Shown here in pieces: positions 25,699 to 33,080 of a DNA stretch of 64,000 nt. Location of the stretch: NCBI GenBank assembly GCA_040222995.1, contig JAVKBW010000082.1:124001-188000 (forward strand), in the 5' to 3' direction. The notes beneath the pieces were generated by a model, which made no database searches, was not told where the DNA came from, and saw only the letters and a program-made list of their open reading frames with translations. The stretch is from JAVKBW01 sp040222995 (lineage in GTDB: Bacteria; Pseudomonadota; Alphaproteobacteria; UBA8366; Aestuariispiraceae). The first letter of the stretch is position 1. Each line of letters opens with the position of its first letter. The position numbers were made by a program, and so were the translations under genes.

Positions 25699-26396
25699 TG
25701 CCCGGCCCCGCGATCCCGGACTTTCTGAATCACTCGCCGTTCGAGGCAGAGTATCTGGACGGACCGGTGTACCGGCTGACCGGTCCGGCGGAAGCGGCGC
25801 AGGCGGTTCGGTTCGGGCAGCAGGCCGGCGCGGCGCTGATTTCCTGCCGGACCAATACAGACCTGTCGATGGCCGGCTTTCGGAAGATCGAAACGCTGGT
25901 AACGCTGGAAACGGAGACGCTGCTGGAAGCGCGGGCGCCGGCGGGTTTTACGGTTCGCGATGCGACGCCGGCGGATATCGATAGCTGCCGTGCCATCGCC
26001 ATCGCCGAATTGCGTCAGAACCGGTTCCATGCCGATCCTGAAATCGACAACGCGGCGGCGGATGCCTTGCGCGCCGCCTGGATCGAAAACGCCATTCGGG
26101 GCCGCGCCGACCGCGTGCTTGTCGCGTGCATTGGCGACAAGGTTGTCGGATTCAACGCCCTGTTGCGGCGCAATGATGCAATCGTCATCGATCTGATCGC
26201 CGTTGCCGGGTCGGCGCAGGGCCGCGGCATTGGCGGGGCGCTGGTTGCGTCGATCGGGCAGGGCGAAAGCGTCAGCCGCATCCGCGTTGGCACCCAGGCC
26301 GCGAACACTGCCTCGCTCGCGTTCTACAAAAGGCTCGGGTTCAACGAAACAGACCGGCAGGATACCTGGCACTGGACGCCCGGTCCTAGTCGATGA
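25698..26396 (+). CDS. GNAT-family N-acetyltransferase
   Basis: C-terminal GNAT domain (about 85-230) with the acetyl-CoA loop AGSAQGRGIGGALVASI and NTASLAFYKRLGF. The N-terminal 80 residues form a divergent second half resembling double-GNAT sugar acetyltransferases. ATG at 25698 overlaps the methyltransferase stop (TGATG), so translation is coupled. Likely the last step of the plus-strand sugar operon. 232 residues; it runs 11 bp into the doc gene on the other strand. Confidence 0.8.
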   Translation: MPGPAIPDFLNHSPFEAEYLDGPVYRLTGPAEAAQAVRFGQQAGAALISCRTNTDLSMAGFRKIETLVTLETETLLEARAPAGFTVRDATPADIDSCRAIAIAELRQNRFHADPEIDNAAADALRAAWIENAIRGRADRVLVACIGDKVVGFNALLRRNDAIVIDLIAVAGSAQGRGIGGALVASIGQGESVSRIRVGTQAANTASLAFYKRLGFNETDRQDTWHWTPGPSR

Positions 26397-26778
26397 ATTT
26401 GCTTCGAAACCAGATCGAAAGATCCTGTTCGCTCACGGTGCTTGATGCCAAACCTTCCATCATCCTGATGGCATCCATTTGGTCGAATTTTAGCCGGTAA
26501 CCGTTATCGGCAAGAAACAGTCTGGCAGAAACCCACGCAATTCTCTTGTTCCCGTCCACGAAGCCGTGATTCTTCGCCAGTCCGTAAGCATATGAGGCGG
26601 CAAGATCCGCCGCATCGGGATCACCGTAGTGAGCAAGATTTTGAGGCCGAGCTAACGCCGATTCAATGGCGCCTAGGTCGCGAATGCCATCGGACCCGCC
26701 GTGTTCGGCGATCTGGCGGTCATGAATTGCAAAAACGACATCGGGTCTGACCCAGCGCCAGACGCGTTCTTTCGTCAT
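26386..26778 (-). CDS. doc: Doc-type (Fic/DOC) toxin
   Basis: Death-on-curing toxin, which phosphorylates EF-Tu in phage P1. The 130 residues carry the catalytic motif HGFVDGNKR (71-79), matching the Doc form H-x-F-x-D/N-A/G-N-K-R. Overlaps the upstream antitoxin gene by 4 bp, as is usual in type II toxin-antitoxin operons. The 3' end overlaps the GNAT gene tail to tail, suggesting a tight late insertion. Confidence 0.9.
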   Translation of the reverse strand: MTKERVWRWVRPDVVFAIHDRQIAEHGGSDGIRDLGAIESALARPQNLAHYGDPDAADLAASYAYGLAKNHGFVDGNKRIAWVSARLFLADNGYRLKFDQMDAIRMMEGLASSTVSEQDLSIWFRSKFID

Positions 26779-27002
26779 TTGGAAAGGGCGCGCAGGACTT
26801 CACGATCTTCATGCATGATATCCTCAGCCAGCGCATTCTGACGTTCGAATTCCGGATCGTAGGCAGTTATTCGAAAACCGCCATCAGGCGCTTCGGTCAG
26901 AAAAACGGTGTCGCCTTTTTTGAGGCGCATTTTGGCCATCGCTTCCTTGTTGAAAATGATGCCGGATGACGTTCCGATAGTCGTAACTTTTGCCGAGATC
27001 AT
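26775..27002 (-). CDS. AbrB/MazE-type antitoxin
   Basis: 75-residue protein with an N-terminal AbrB-type DNA-binding fold (KVTTIGTSSGIIFNKEAMAKMRLKKGDTV, in pieces) and a charged C-terminal tail that would neutralise the Doc toxin. Strong ribosome-binding site AGGAG 6 nt before the ATG at 27002. A 9-bp inverted repeat just upstream is the likely self-regulatory operator. Confidence 0.88.
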   Translation of the reverse strand: MISAKVTTIGTSSGIIFNKEAMAKMRLKKGDTVFLTEAPDGGFRITAYDPEFERQNALAEDIMHEDREVLRALSK

Positions 27003-27015
27003 GAAAATCTCCTTT

Positions 27016-27037
27016 CATTATAATAAATATTATAATG
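27016..27037 (-). promoter_or_regulatory. Operator/promoter inverted repeat of the toxin-antitoxin operon
   Basis: CATTATAAT-AAAT-ATTATAATG: perfect 9-bp arms with a 4-bp spacer, 14 bp before the antitoxin start. It contains TATAAT-like -10 sequence, so antitoxin binding would block transcription. Confidence 0.7.
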
Positions 27038-27066
27038 ATGTTTGGGAAAACAATCCACGTGGAAAT

Positions 27067-27537
27067 TTAAAAATACAGCTTGAAGCCTTCATGCGTCGGT
27101 TGAAACCCGATGCGCTCGTAGAAGCGGACCGTGTCGGTGCGGGCCTTGTTCATCGTTAGCTGAACGAAATCGCAATGGCGGTCACGGCATTGCTGCAGGG
27201 CCCAGTCGAAATAGCGTTTTCCGATACCCTGTCCGCGCAGGGATTTATCGACCCGCACCGCCTCGATCTGGCCGCGTTTCACGCCGCGCTGGGCGACGCC
27301 GGGGATGAAGGTGATCTGCAGGGTGCCGATAACCTTGCCGTCGAGAACGGCCACGCTCAGCAACTGGTTCGGGTCGGCGGAAACGGCCTGAAAGCCGGCA
27401 ACATAGCCGGGGTCGAGCGGCAGGGTCGCTTCCTCCCGTTTCCGGCCAAGGGAATCGTCGGCCAGTAGAGCGACGATGGCGGGCAGATCGGCTTCGGTCG
27501 CCCGCCGGAAGGTCAAAGTGTCAAACCGGTTCGTCAT
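27067..27537 (-). CDS. GNAT-family N-acetyltransferase
   Basis: 156 residues with a complete GNAT fold: N-terminal RRATEADLPAIVALL, the acetyl-CoA loop VDKSLRGQGIGKRYFDWA and the ending DTVRFYERIGFQPTHEGFKLYF in pieces. Last gene of the minus-strand sugar operon; its start overlaps the upstream 112-residue gene by 17 bp. Could acetylate an amino sugar, but general-purpose GNATs look similar. Confidence 0.82.
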   Translation of the reverse strand: MTNRFDTLTFRRATEADLPAIVALLADDSLGRKREEATLPLDPGYVAGFQAVSADPNQLLSVAVLDGKVIGTLQITFIPGVAQRGVKRGQIEAVRVDKSLRGQGIGKRYFDWALQQCRDRHCDFVQLTMNKARTDTVRFYERIGFQPTHEGFKLYF

Positions 27538-27859
27538 CCAGCCACTTCAGCACCGTTATGGTCTGTTCGGCGCAATAAGCCTCAAAAGACGGCATTTTCG
27601 ACAGTTCCACCAGCAGCACGTAGTGACGCCCTTCCGGATTGGAAACGAGGACGGTCTTGAAGCCGTTATCCCTGAGACGTCCGTTGATCGACGGCGTGGC
27701 GTAGAAGCCCCAATCCTTGCGGGCGATATCGTATTCCGCCCCGGTTTCGGTTTTGAAGGTGATCAGTTCGTCGGGCGCCAGCTCGATATCGGCGACGTGA
27801 GAGATTTCGACATCCTTCACGGTAAAGCGCCGGGCAGGGGTCTGGCGGTCAACTTTCAT
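27521..27859 (-). CDS. Unrecognised 112-residue protein in the sugar operon
   Basis: I do not recognise the family with confidence. Predominantly beta-type sequence with one conserved-looking block (WGFYATPSINGRLRDNGFKTVLV). No signal peptide, membrane segment or known catalytic motif. It lies between a cytidylyltransferase (16 bp upstream) and a GNAT gene (17-bp overlap), so it is certainly translated with them; a role in sugar activation or transfer is only inferred from position. Confidence 0.65.
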   Translation of the reverse strand: MKVDRQTPARRFTVKDVEISHVADIELAPDELITFKTETGAEYDIARKDWGFYATPSINGRLRDNGFKTVLVSNPEGRHYVLLVELSKMPSFEAYCAEQTITVLKWLDDEPV

Positions 27860-27875
27860 GGCGGCGAGCCTGTCC

Positions 27876-28586
27876 CTATTCTTTTTTCAGTTCCTTGCCG
27901 CCCCATTCCTGGGTCACCCGGACGACTTCGTCCAGTGGCGCGGTTACCGGGTCGGACAGGTGATCGTATACCCATTTGGTGCGCACGTAATCCTGTTCCG
28001 TATCGACCGCGATCGAAACATTTTCGTACCGGTCGTCCGGTGCTTCCAGACTGCTGATCATGAAGATATCGGGGTTTTCATAGAAAAAGGCGGTTACATG
28101 TTCCAGATACCGCATGTCCCGCGTGGTGGCGCACAGGCGCGACAGGGCGGCGGTATCGACCGCTTCGGCGCTGCAACCGACCGGATAGCTTCGCTTCAGC
28201 ACATTGGTAGCGATTTCGACGCCGTCATCGACGTAGAGATTGGCCACCTGGTCCACCACTGCCGGATCGATAAACGGGCTGTCGCCGCAGATCCGGATGA
28301 ACCAGTCCAGCCTGTTGGCTTTCGCGCAGGCAAGGCACCGGCCGGCGACATCGTCAGGATCGCCGCGAAACACCTCGATCCCTTCGTTCTTCGCGAAGTC
28401 TTCCAGCGGGTCGTCCACGTCGGAATTGCTGGTGGCCAGGATGATGCGCGTTACGGTCTTGCATCGACGCAGCCGTTCCAGCGTCAGATGCAGAAGCGGC
28501 TTGCCGCCAAGGTCCATCAGCCCCTTGCCCGGCAGCCGGCGCGAATTCAGACGCGCCAGCACGATATGCGCTGCATGGTCCATCAC
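27876..28586 (-). CDS. Cytidylyltransferase (NeuA/SpsF-like)
   Basis: Activates a sugar acid as CMP-sugar or a related nucleotide sugar. The 236 residues show the N-terminal nucleotide loop ARLNSRRLPGKGL, then LATSNSDVDDPLEDFA and ICGDSPFIDP, all typical of the SpsF/NeuA/PseF group. Start is the ATG at 28586 or the next codon. Activation to CMP would fit the nonulosonate donors of Maf and FlmG, but no synthase gene is nearby. Confidence 0.85.
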   Translation of the reverse strand: MMDHAAHIVLARLNSRRLPGKGLMDLGGKPLLHLTLERLRRCKTVTRIILATSNSDVDDPLEDFAKNEGIEVFRGDPDDVAGRCLACAKANRLDWFIRICGDSPFIDPAVVDQVANLYVDDGVEIATNVLKRSYPVGCSAEAVDTAALSRLCATTRDMRYLEHVTAFFYENPDIFMISSLEAPDDRYENVSIAVDTEQDYVRTKWVYDHLSDPVTAPLDEVVRVTQEWGGKELKKE

Positions 28587-28619
28587 TTGATAAAATCCCC
28601 TTGCCCCGTACCTGAAACG

Positions 28620-29699
28620 TCAGCCCTGGTTGCGCATCCGTTTCGCCCGTTCCCACTGTTCCACATAGTATTCGCAATAGGCCTTATAGCCTTTTTCCAG
28701 CGGCCATTCCGGCTCGAAGCCCAGTTCGGTGCGGGCGCGCTCGATGGAAAGCGTGCCGCGGATCGGCTTGTCGACGGCGCGCGGCCGTTCTTCGAGAATG
28801 GTATCCGGCACAATGCTTTTAACGATCGCCGCCAGATCGGCGATGGTGCGGGCATTGCCGAAGGTCAGGTTGAAGGTGCTGGATTTGTCCGGGTTGTCAT
28901 GCAGCGCCAAAGCCCGCACCTGGCCCTGCACGAGATCCCTGATATAGGTGAAATCCAGCCGTCCGTCGCCGCCGCCTTCCAGCAGCAGCGGCTTGCCGGT
29001 CAGCGCGTTCTCGATGAAAACCTGACTGACCCGGCGCGAAATGCAGCGTTCGCCGTACAGCGCCGACGGGCGGATGATGGTCGACCCGACGCCGTATTGC
29101 GCGCGGTAGGTGCGCACCAGCCGTTCGCCCATGTATTTGGCGTTGGCGTAGATGCCTTCCGGGCGGGGGAAGGTGCGCTCATCGACCTGATCGCCCTCGA
29201 AATCGCCGTAGACCGTGCTGGACGACATGAACATGACCTGATTGCAGGTCTCGCGCCGGGCGCGCACCAGTTCCAGCACGTTACGCAGGGTGATGAGCTG
29301 GATATCGAAACACAGGCCCGGTTCCTGTTTCGCATCGACCGCACTGGCGATGGCGGAAAGATGCACCACCTTGGTCGGGTTCACTTCCTCGAAACAGCGG
29401 GCGAGGTCGGTCAGGATGCGGGCATCGGCGTTGCGCATGGTAATGCGGGCGGCGCGCATCTGGGCGAACCGGTCCTGCAGAAACCCTTCATAGGCGCTGC
29501 GCTGTATCTGGTTCTGGTCCAGCGCGAAGGCGTTCTCGATCAGGCTGTTGACCATCAGGTTGTCGACGATGGTGACTTCCGCGCCCATGCGCGCCAGTTC
29601 CAGCGCCAGATTGTGGCCGATGAACCCGGCCCCGCCCACCAGCATGATGCGCTGGCCTTTCAGTTTCGGGATAAGGCTTTCATAAGGAATGCTGCTCAT
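28620..29699 (-). CDS. NAD-dependent epimerase/dehydratase (extended SDR)
   Basis: 359 residues. Rossmann motif GGAGFIG (22-28), active-site Ser-Thr region MSSSTVYG (158-165) and YxxxK (Tyr184, Lys188). Resembles the UDP-glucose 4-epimerase/dTDP-glucose dehydratase branch rather than the PseB/FlaA1 type. 33 bp before the cytidylyltransferase and 33 bp after the aminotransferase, in one operon. Substrate unknown, presumably a nucleotide sugar. Confidence 0.88.
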   Translation of the reverse strand: MSSIPYESLIPKLKGQRIMLVGGAGFIGHNLALELARMGAEVTIVDNLMVNSLIENAFALDQNQIQRSAYEGFLQDRFAQMRAARITMRNADARILTDLARCFEEVNPTKVVHLSAIASAVDAKQEPGLCFDIQLITLRNVLELVRARRETCNQVMFMSSSTVYGDFEGDQVDERTFPRPEGIYANAKYMGERLVRTYRAQYGVGSTIIRPSALYGERCISRRVSQVFIENALTGKPLLLEGGGDGRLDFTYIRDLVQGQVRALALHDNPDKSSTFNLTFGNARTIADLAAIVKSIVPDTILEERPRAVDKPIRGTLSIERARTELGFEPEWPLEKGYKAYCEYYVEQWERAKRMRNQG

Positions 29700-29732
29700 G
29701 TCGGTCTCGCTTCTACGATCGTCGAACCAGTA

Positions 29733-30902
29733 TCAGGTGTTTACGGGTGCTTCTGCAATGATGGTGCGCAGGGTCTGCCCCAGATAATCGGCGTCGTCTT
29801 CGCTCAGATGCGGGCCGACGGGCAGGGAAATCGTCTGTTCCGCCAGCCATTCCGCAACCGGGAACGTGCCGTCCGCATGGCCGTATTTCTCGCGGTAATA
29901 GGTAAACAAGGGCACCGGTCCGGGATAGTGAATCGATGTGCCGATACCGGCCTGTTTCAACCGGTCGACAACGTGGTCGCGCGGAATAGCCCCATCCTTC
30001 GGCAGCACGATGTTGAGGCAGTAGCGGCTGGATTCCGATTTCCCGTGGGCGACCGGAAACAGGTGCAGGTTTTCCAGCCCGGTCAGATAATTGCGGATGA
30101 TGGCGTCGTTACGCTTCCGCGCCGCCTGAAACCCGTCCAGCTTGCCGATCTGGCACAGGCCGACGGCGGCCTCTACCTCGCTCATCCGGTAGTTGAAGCC
30201 CAGGGCATCGACATCGTACAGGCCGGGCCGGGTGCGCTCGCCCAGCGCCCGGTTGTAGCCGAAGGCGCGGCGCTTCCTGACCTGGGCGGCGAGATCGTCG
30301 TCATTGGTGGTCAGCATACCGCCTTCGATGGAGGTCATGTGCTTCACCGGATAGAAGGAAAACGACCCGGCGAGACCGATTGTGCCGGTCTTGCGGCCGT
30401 CATGGGTGGCATCGACGCTAAGCGCGCAATCTTCCAGCACGAACGCGTTGCGCGCGGCGGCGATGGAAAGAAGGCGGTCCATGTCGCAGGGCAGGCCGAG
30501 ATAGTGGACCGGAATGATCGCCGCCAGCGGGCCGTCGACCTGCTCCAGCCGCGCCGGGTCCATGTTGCCGGTTGCCGGGTCGACATCGATGAAGACCGGT
30601 TCCGCGCCCAGAAGCTCGACGCAATGCGCGGTCGCGACATGGGTCATGGCCGGCACAGCCACCCGGTCGCCGGGGCCGATGCCGCGCACGAACAGGGTCA
30701 GATGCAGGCCGGCGGTGCAGCTTGAGACGGCGACGGCGTGCTTCGCGCCGCAGCGCTCGGCGAAGGCGGCCTCGAAATCCGTCGTTGCCTTGCCATGCAC
30801 CAGCATGCCGCTGCGCAGAACCGCCAGCACGGCGTCTTCTTCTGCCGCGTCCAGCATCGGCCGGCCGAAGGGAAGGGAGCGGGAGGGCGTCGTGTCGGTC
30901 AT
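29733..30902 (-). CDS. DegT/DnrJ/EryC1-family sugar aminotransferase
   Basis: PLP-dependent aminotransferase of nucleotide keto-sugars, comparable with PseC/LegC. The 389 residues include the PLP lysine Lys187 in SFSFYPVKHMTSIEGG, an upstream LEDCALSVDATHDG, and CTAGLHLTL near 62-70. First gene of the minus-strand sugar operon, with a 208-bp divergent region to the VPLPA-CTERM gene. Confidence 0.92.
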   Translation of the reverse strand: MTDTTPSRSLPFGRPMLDAAEEDAVLAVLRSGMLVHGKATTDFEAAFAERCGAKHAVAVSSCTAGLHLTLFVRGIGPGDRVAVPAMTHVATAHCVELLGAEPVFIDVDPATGNMDPARLEQVDGPLAAIIPVHYLGLPCDMDRLLSIAAARNAFVLEDCALSVDATHDGRKTGTIGLAGSFSFYPVKHMTSIEGGMLTTNDDDLAAQVRKRRAFGYNRALGERTRPGLYDVDALGFNYRMSEVEAAVGLCQIGKLDGFQAARKRNDAIIRNYLTGLENLHLFPVAHGKSESSRYCLNIVLPKDGAIPRDHVVDRLKQAGIGTSIHYPGPVPLFTYYREKYGHADGTFPVAEWLAEQTISLPVGPHLSEDDADYLGQTLRTIIAEAPVNT

Positions 30903-31110
30903 CGGCGATCTCTTGAAGGATCAGAGATGTCTGAATGCACCGATTCCGGGGACGGATGAAAGAGTTTGATCTTTGGCGCCTCAGCGCCTCGCGCGCATTG
31001 CCCGCACAGGTCGTTCGTCTTCTGTAAGGCTTGTGTAAGGTTCGTGATTGTAAAGTTCGTCCAACCTATCTCGGTCCTTGTTTCTCAATGTCTCCGGAGA
31101 ATTTTCCATC

Positions 31111-31932
31111 ATGATTTCGTCGTTCGGTACGCCCAACGCCCGCCGATTCACTGGCCGCTTTCTTGGCGGCCTTTCGAGTCTTTGCATTGCTACTTTCATC
31201 GGTGGAACGGCCTATGCTTCCCCTGTCAGTTTCCTGGATGAAGGGGCCTACCTTTCGGCGCTCGGCCTGCTGGGCGAGGGGATCATCCAGGAAGGGTTCG
31301 AGGATGACACGATCTGGGGCGGTGTGCGGACTTCCATCATCGGTGGCACGAATACCGCGCCCAACATTTTGAGCCAGGGCGTCAACTGGACATCGAATAC
31401 CGCCGCGAGCGCCGTGACGACATCCAGCGGCGCTGCGATTTCCAGGAATTTTGGCCTGTTCTCCGTCCCCCATGGGGATTTTGCCGGGCCCGACCATACC
31501 GATGACACCCCGGATGGATTTGCGGGGTCTTCTACTGCCACCTTGTTCGGCGTCGGCGGTTGGGTCCGAACCAACACGCCTGTTGCCGCCCTTTCCCTCT
31601 TCATCGACGACATTGCAGTGGATTTCGGAAACCTGCCGGGGGGCGGTGACGCCGACGTGCTGGACACCACCGCGCGCTTCTTCGGGGTCATCGATACGGC
31701 CGGGTTTAGCCGTTTCCTTTTCCAGGAGACGGAAGGGACCTTCGATGACCAGAAATTCATCTTCGCGGATGATTTCACCATCGCCGGATCCGGCCTTGGC
31801 GGCGAGACTGGATCGGAAACCGTCGTCCCGCTTCCTGCTTCCATGCCGATCTATCTTTTCGCATTGGCCGGTTTTGCCGTGACCATGGTGCGTCGGATGA
31901 AATGGATGCGGCCCAACTGTTTGAAGGCTTAA
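31111..31932 (+). CDS. Secreted protein with VPLPA-CTERM sorting signal
   Basis: 273 residues. N-terminal signal peptide (about 12-37, cleavage near AYA-S), a beta-rich Gly/Thr/Asp domain, and a C-terminal VVPLPASMPIYLFALAGFA hydrophobic helix followed by RRMK. This is the VPLPA-CTERM tripartite signal processed by an exosortase-type enzyme. Start placed at the ATG at 31111 (GGAGA 10 nt upstream). No exosortase gene is in the window, so processing must depend on genes elsewhere. The protein's function is unknown; it may be a surface or matrix protein. Confidence 0.75.
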   Translation: MISSFGTPNARRFTGRFLGGLSSLCIATFIGGTAYASPVSFLDEGAYLSALGLLGEGIIQEGFEDDTIWGGVRTSIIGGTNTAPNILSQGVNWTSNTAASAVTTSSGAAISRNFGLFSVPHGDFAGPDHTDDTPDGFAGSSTATLFGVGGWVRTNTPVAALSLFIDDIAVDFGNLPGGGDADVLDTTARFFGVIDTAGFSRFLFQETEGTFDDQKFIFADDFTIAGSGLGGETGSETVVPLPASMPIYLFALAGFAVTMVRRMKWMRPNCLKA

Positions 31933-32045
31933 GCCGGGCGCGCGATACCCTTGTGACGGTGCTTGGGTACCGGCCCTCTTTTCGCCGAAGTTATGATCGC
32001 AGAAAACGACTGTGACAGTACACCATTAAATAGTGCCGAACGGCC

Positions 32046-33047
32046 CTACAGCGTATACGTCACCGGGACGGTGCGGCGCTGTTCGACGGCGTCCCAGGCG
32101 GCAAAACAGATATCCATGACTCGCACGACATCGCGCGCGGAAACCCTGGCCTCGCCGCCGGTGCGCACCGCCTCGACGAAGGCGGGTAAAAGATCGCCCT
32201 TCTCGATGGCGGGGTAGGGGGTGGTGACGGCGGTTTCGTCTTCCGGCCTGTCGCCGGTGAAAAACCGGGCCGTCGGGCTGGCGTTTTCGAAACTGGCTTT
32301 CGAGCCGTAGACATTCAGCGTGTGCATGATCGGGCGCTGCGTGCCGAAGGCGGTTGTCGATTTCGCGAGGATCTCGTCCTCGAACCGCATCAGCGTGGTC
32401 ATCGTGTCGGGGTAAGGGAAGGCGCTGTTCGCGGTCAGCCGTTTCGCCGCCATCGCGGTCACTTCCGTCACCTCGCGCCCGGCGATCCAGCGTAAAAGGT
32501 CGATCAGGTGGATGCCGCCGCCATAGGTAACGCAGTAAAACGGCATCCTGCCGCGCCAGCCCTTGGTGATCTTCCACAGGATCTGGTGCAGGTAATCGCC
32601 TTCCAGATAGAACAGATCGCCGAGATCGCCGTTTTCGACCTGCTTCTGAAGCTCGATGAAACGGGGGCTTTGTCGCAGGATCAGGTTCGATGTCAGGATC
32701 AGGCCCGAGTCCTGCTGGGCGCGAACCACCCGTTCCAGATCCTGCCGGTTCAGCGCCACCGGTTTTTCAACCATGACATGCTTGCCGGATTTGAACGCCA
32801 GTTCGGCCTGGTCGGCATGGGCGTCGTCGTAGGAGCAGATCGACACCGCGTCGATCTCCGGATCGGCCAGAAGCTTGCGGTAATCGGTGTGGCGGTCCGG
32901 CACGTCGCAGCGGTCGGCGACGGCGCGCAGTTTTTCCGGATCGATATCGCAGACGGCTTTGACATGAACGCCGTCAATGGCCCGGTACCCGGCGATATGG
33001 CGTTCGCCGACGCCCAGACCGATGACGCCGATGGTGACGGTTTTCAT
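32046..33047 (-). CDS. Gfo/Idh/MocA-family oxidoreductase
   Basis: NAD(P)-dependent sugar dehydrogenase type. 333 residues with nucleotide loop VIGLGVGERH near the N-terminus and the family signature VEKPVALN (about 92-99). The C-terminal half is the substrate-binding sheet domain. It follows flgK by 33 bp on the same strand, so it is probably co-transcribed with hook-associated genes, an unusual partner. Substrate unknown; a sugar in the flagellin glycan is the simplest guess. Confidence 0.9.
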   Translation of the reverse strand: MKTVTIGVIGLGVGERHIAGYRAIDGVHVKAVCDIDPEKLRAVADRCDVPDRHTDYRKLLADPEIDAVSICSYDDAHADQAELAFKSGKHVMVEKPVALNRQDLERVVRAQQDSGLILTSNLILRQSPRFIELQKQVENGDLGDLFYLEGDYLHQILWKITKGWRGRMPFYCVTYGGGIHLIDLLRWIAGREVTEVTAMAAKRLTANSAFPYPDTMTTLMRFEDEILAKSTTAFGTQRPIMHTLNVYGSKASFENASPTARFFTGDRPEDETAVTTPYPAIEKGDLLPAFVEAVRTGGEARVSARDVVRVMDICFAAWDAVEQRRTVPVTYTL

Positions 33048-33080
33048 GATCGGAGCACGGTCATCGGGCGGCCCCGGCTG

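Noticed and set aside
27858..30725. A 955-codon open frame on the plus strand across the sugar operon.
   Set aside because: It is antisense to three well-recognised genes and its translation is low-information, Arg/Gly/Val/Asp-rich; it arises from high G+C codon bias.
31936..31975. Possible terminator after the VPLPA-CTERM gene.
   Set aside because: Only a 5-bp stem with a long loop and no adjoining T tract.
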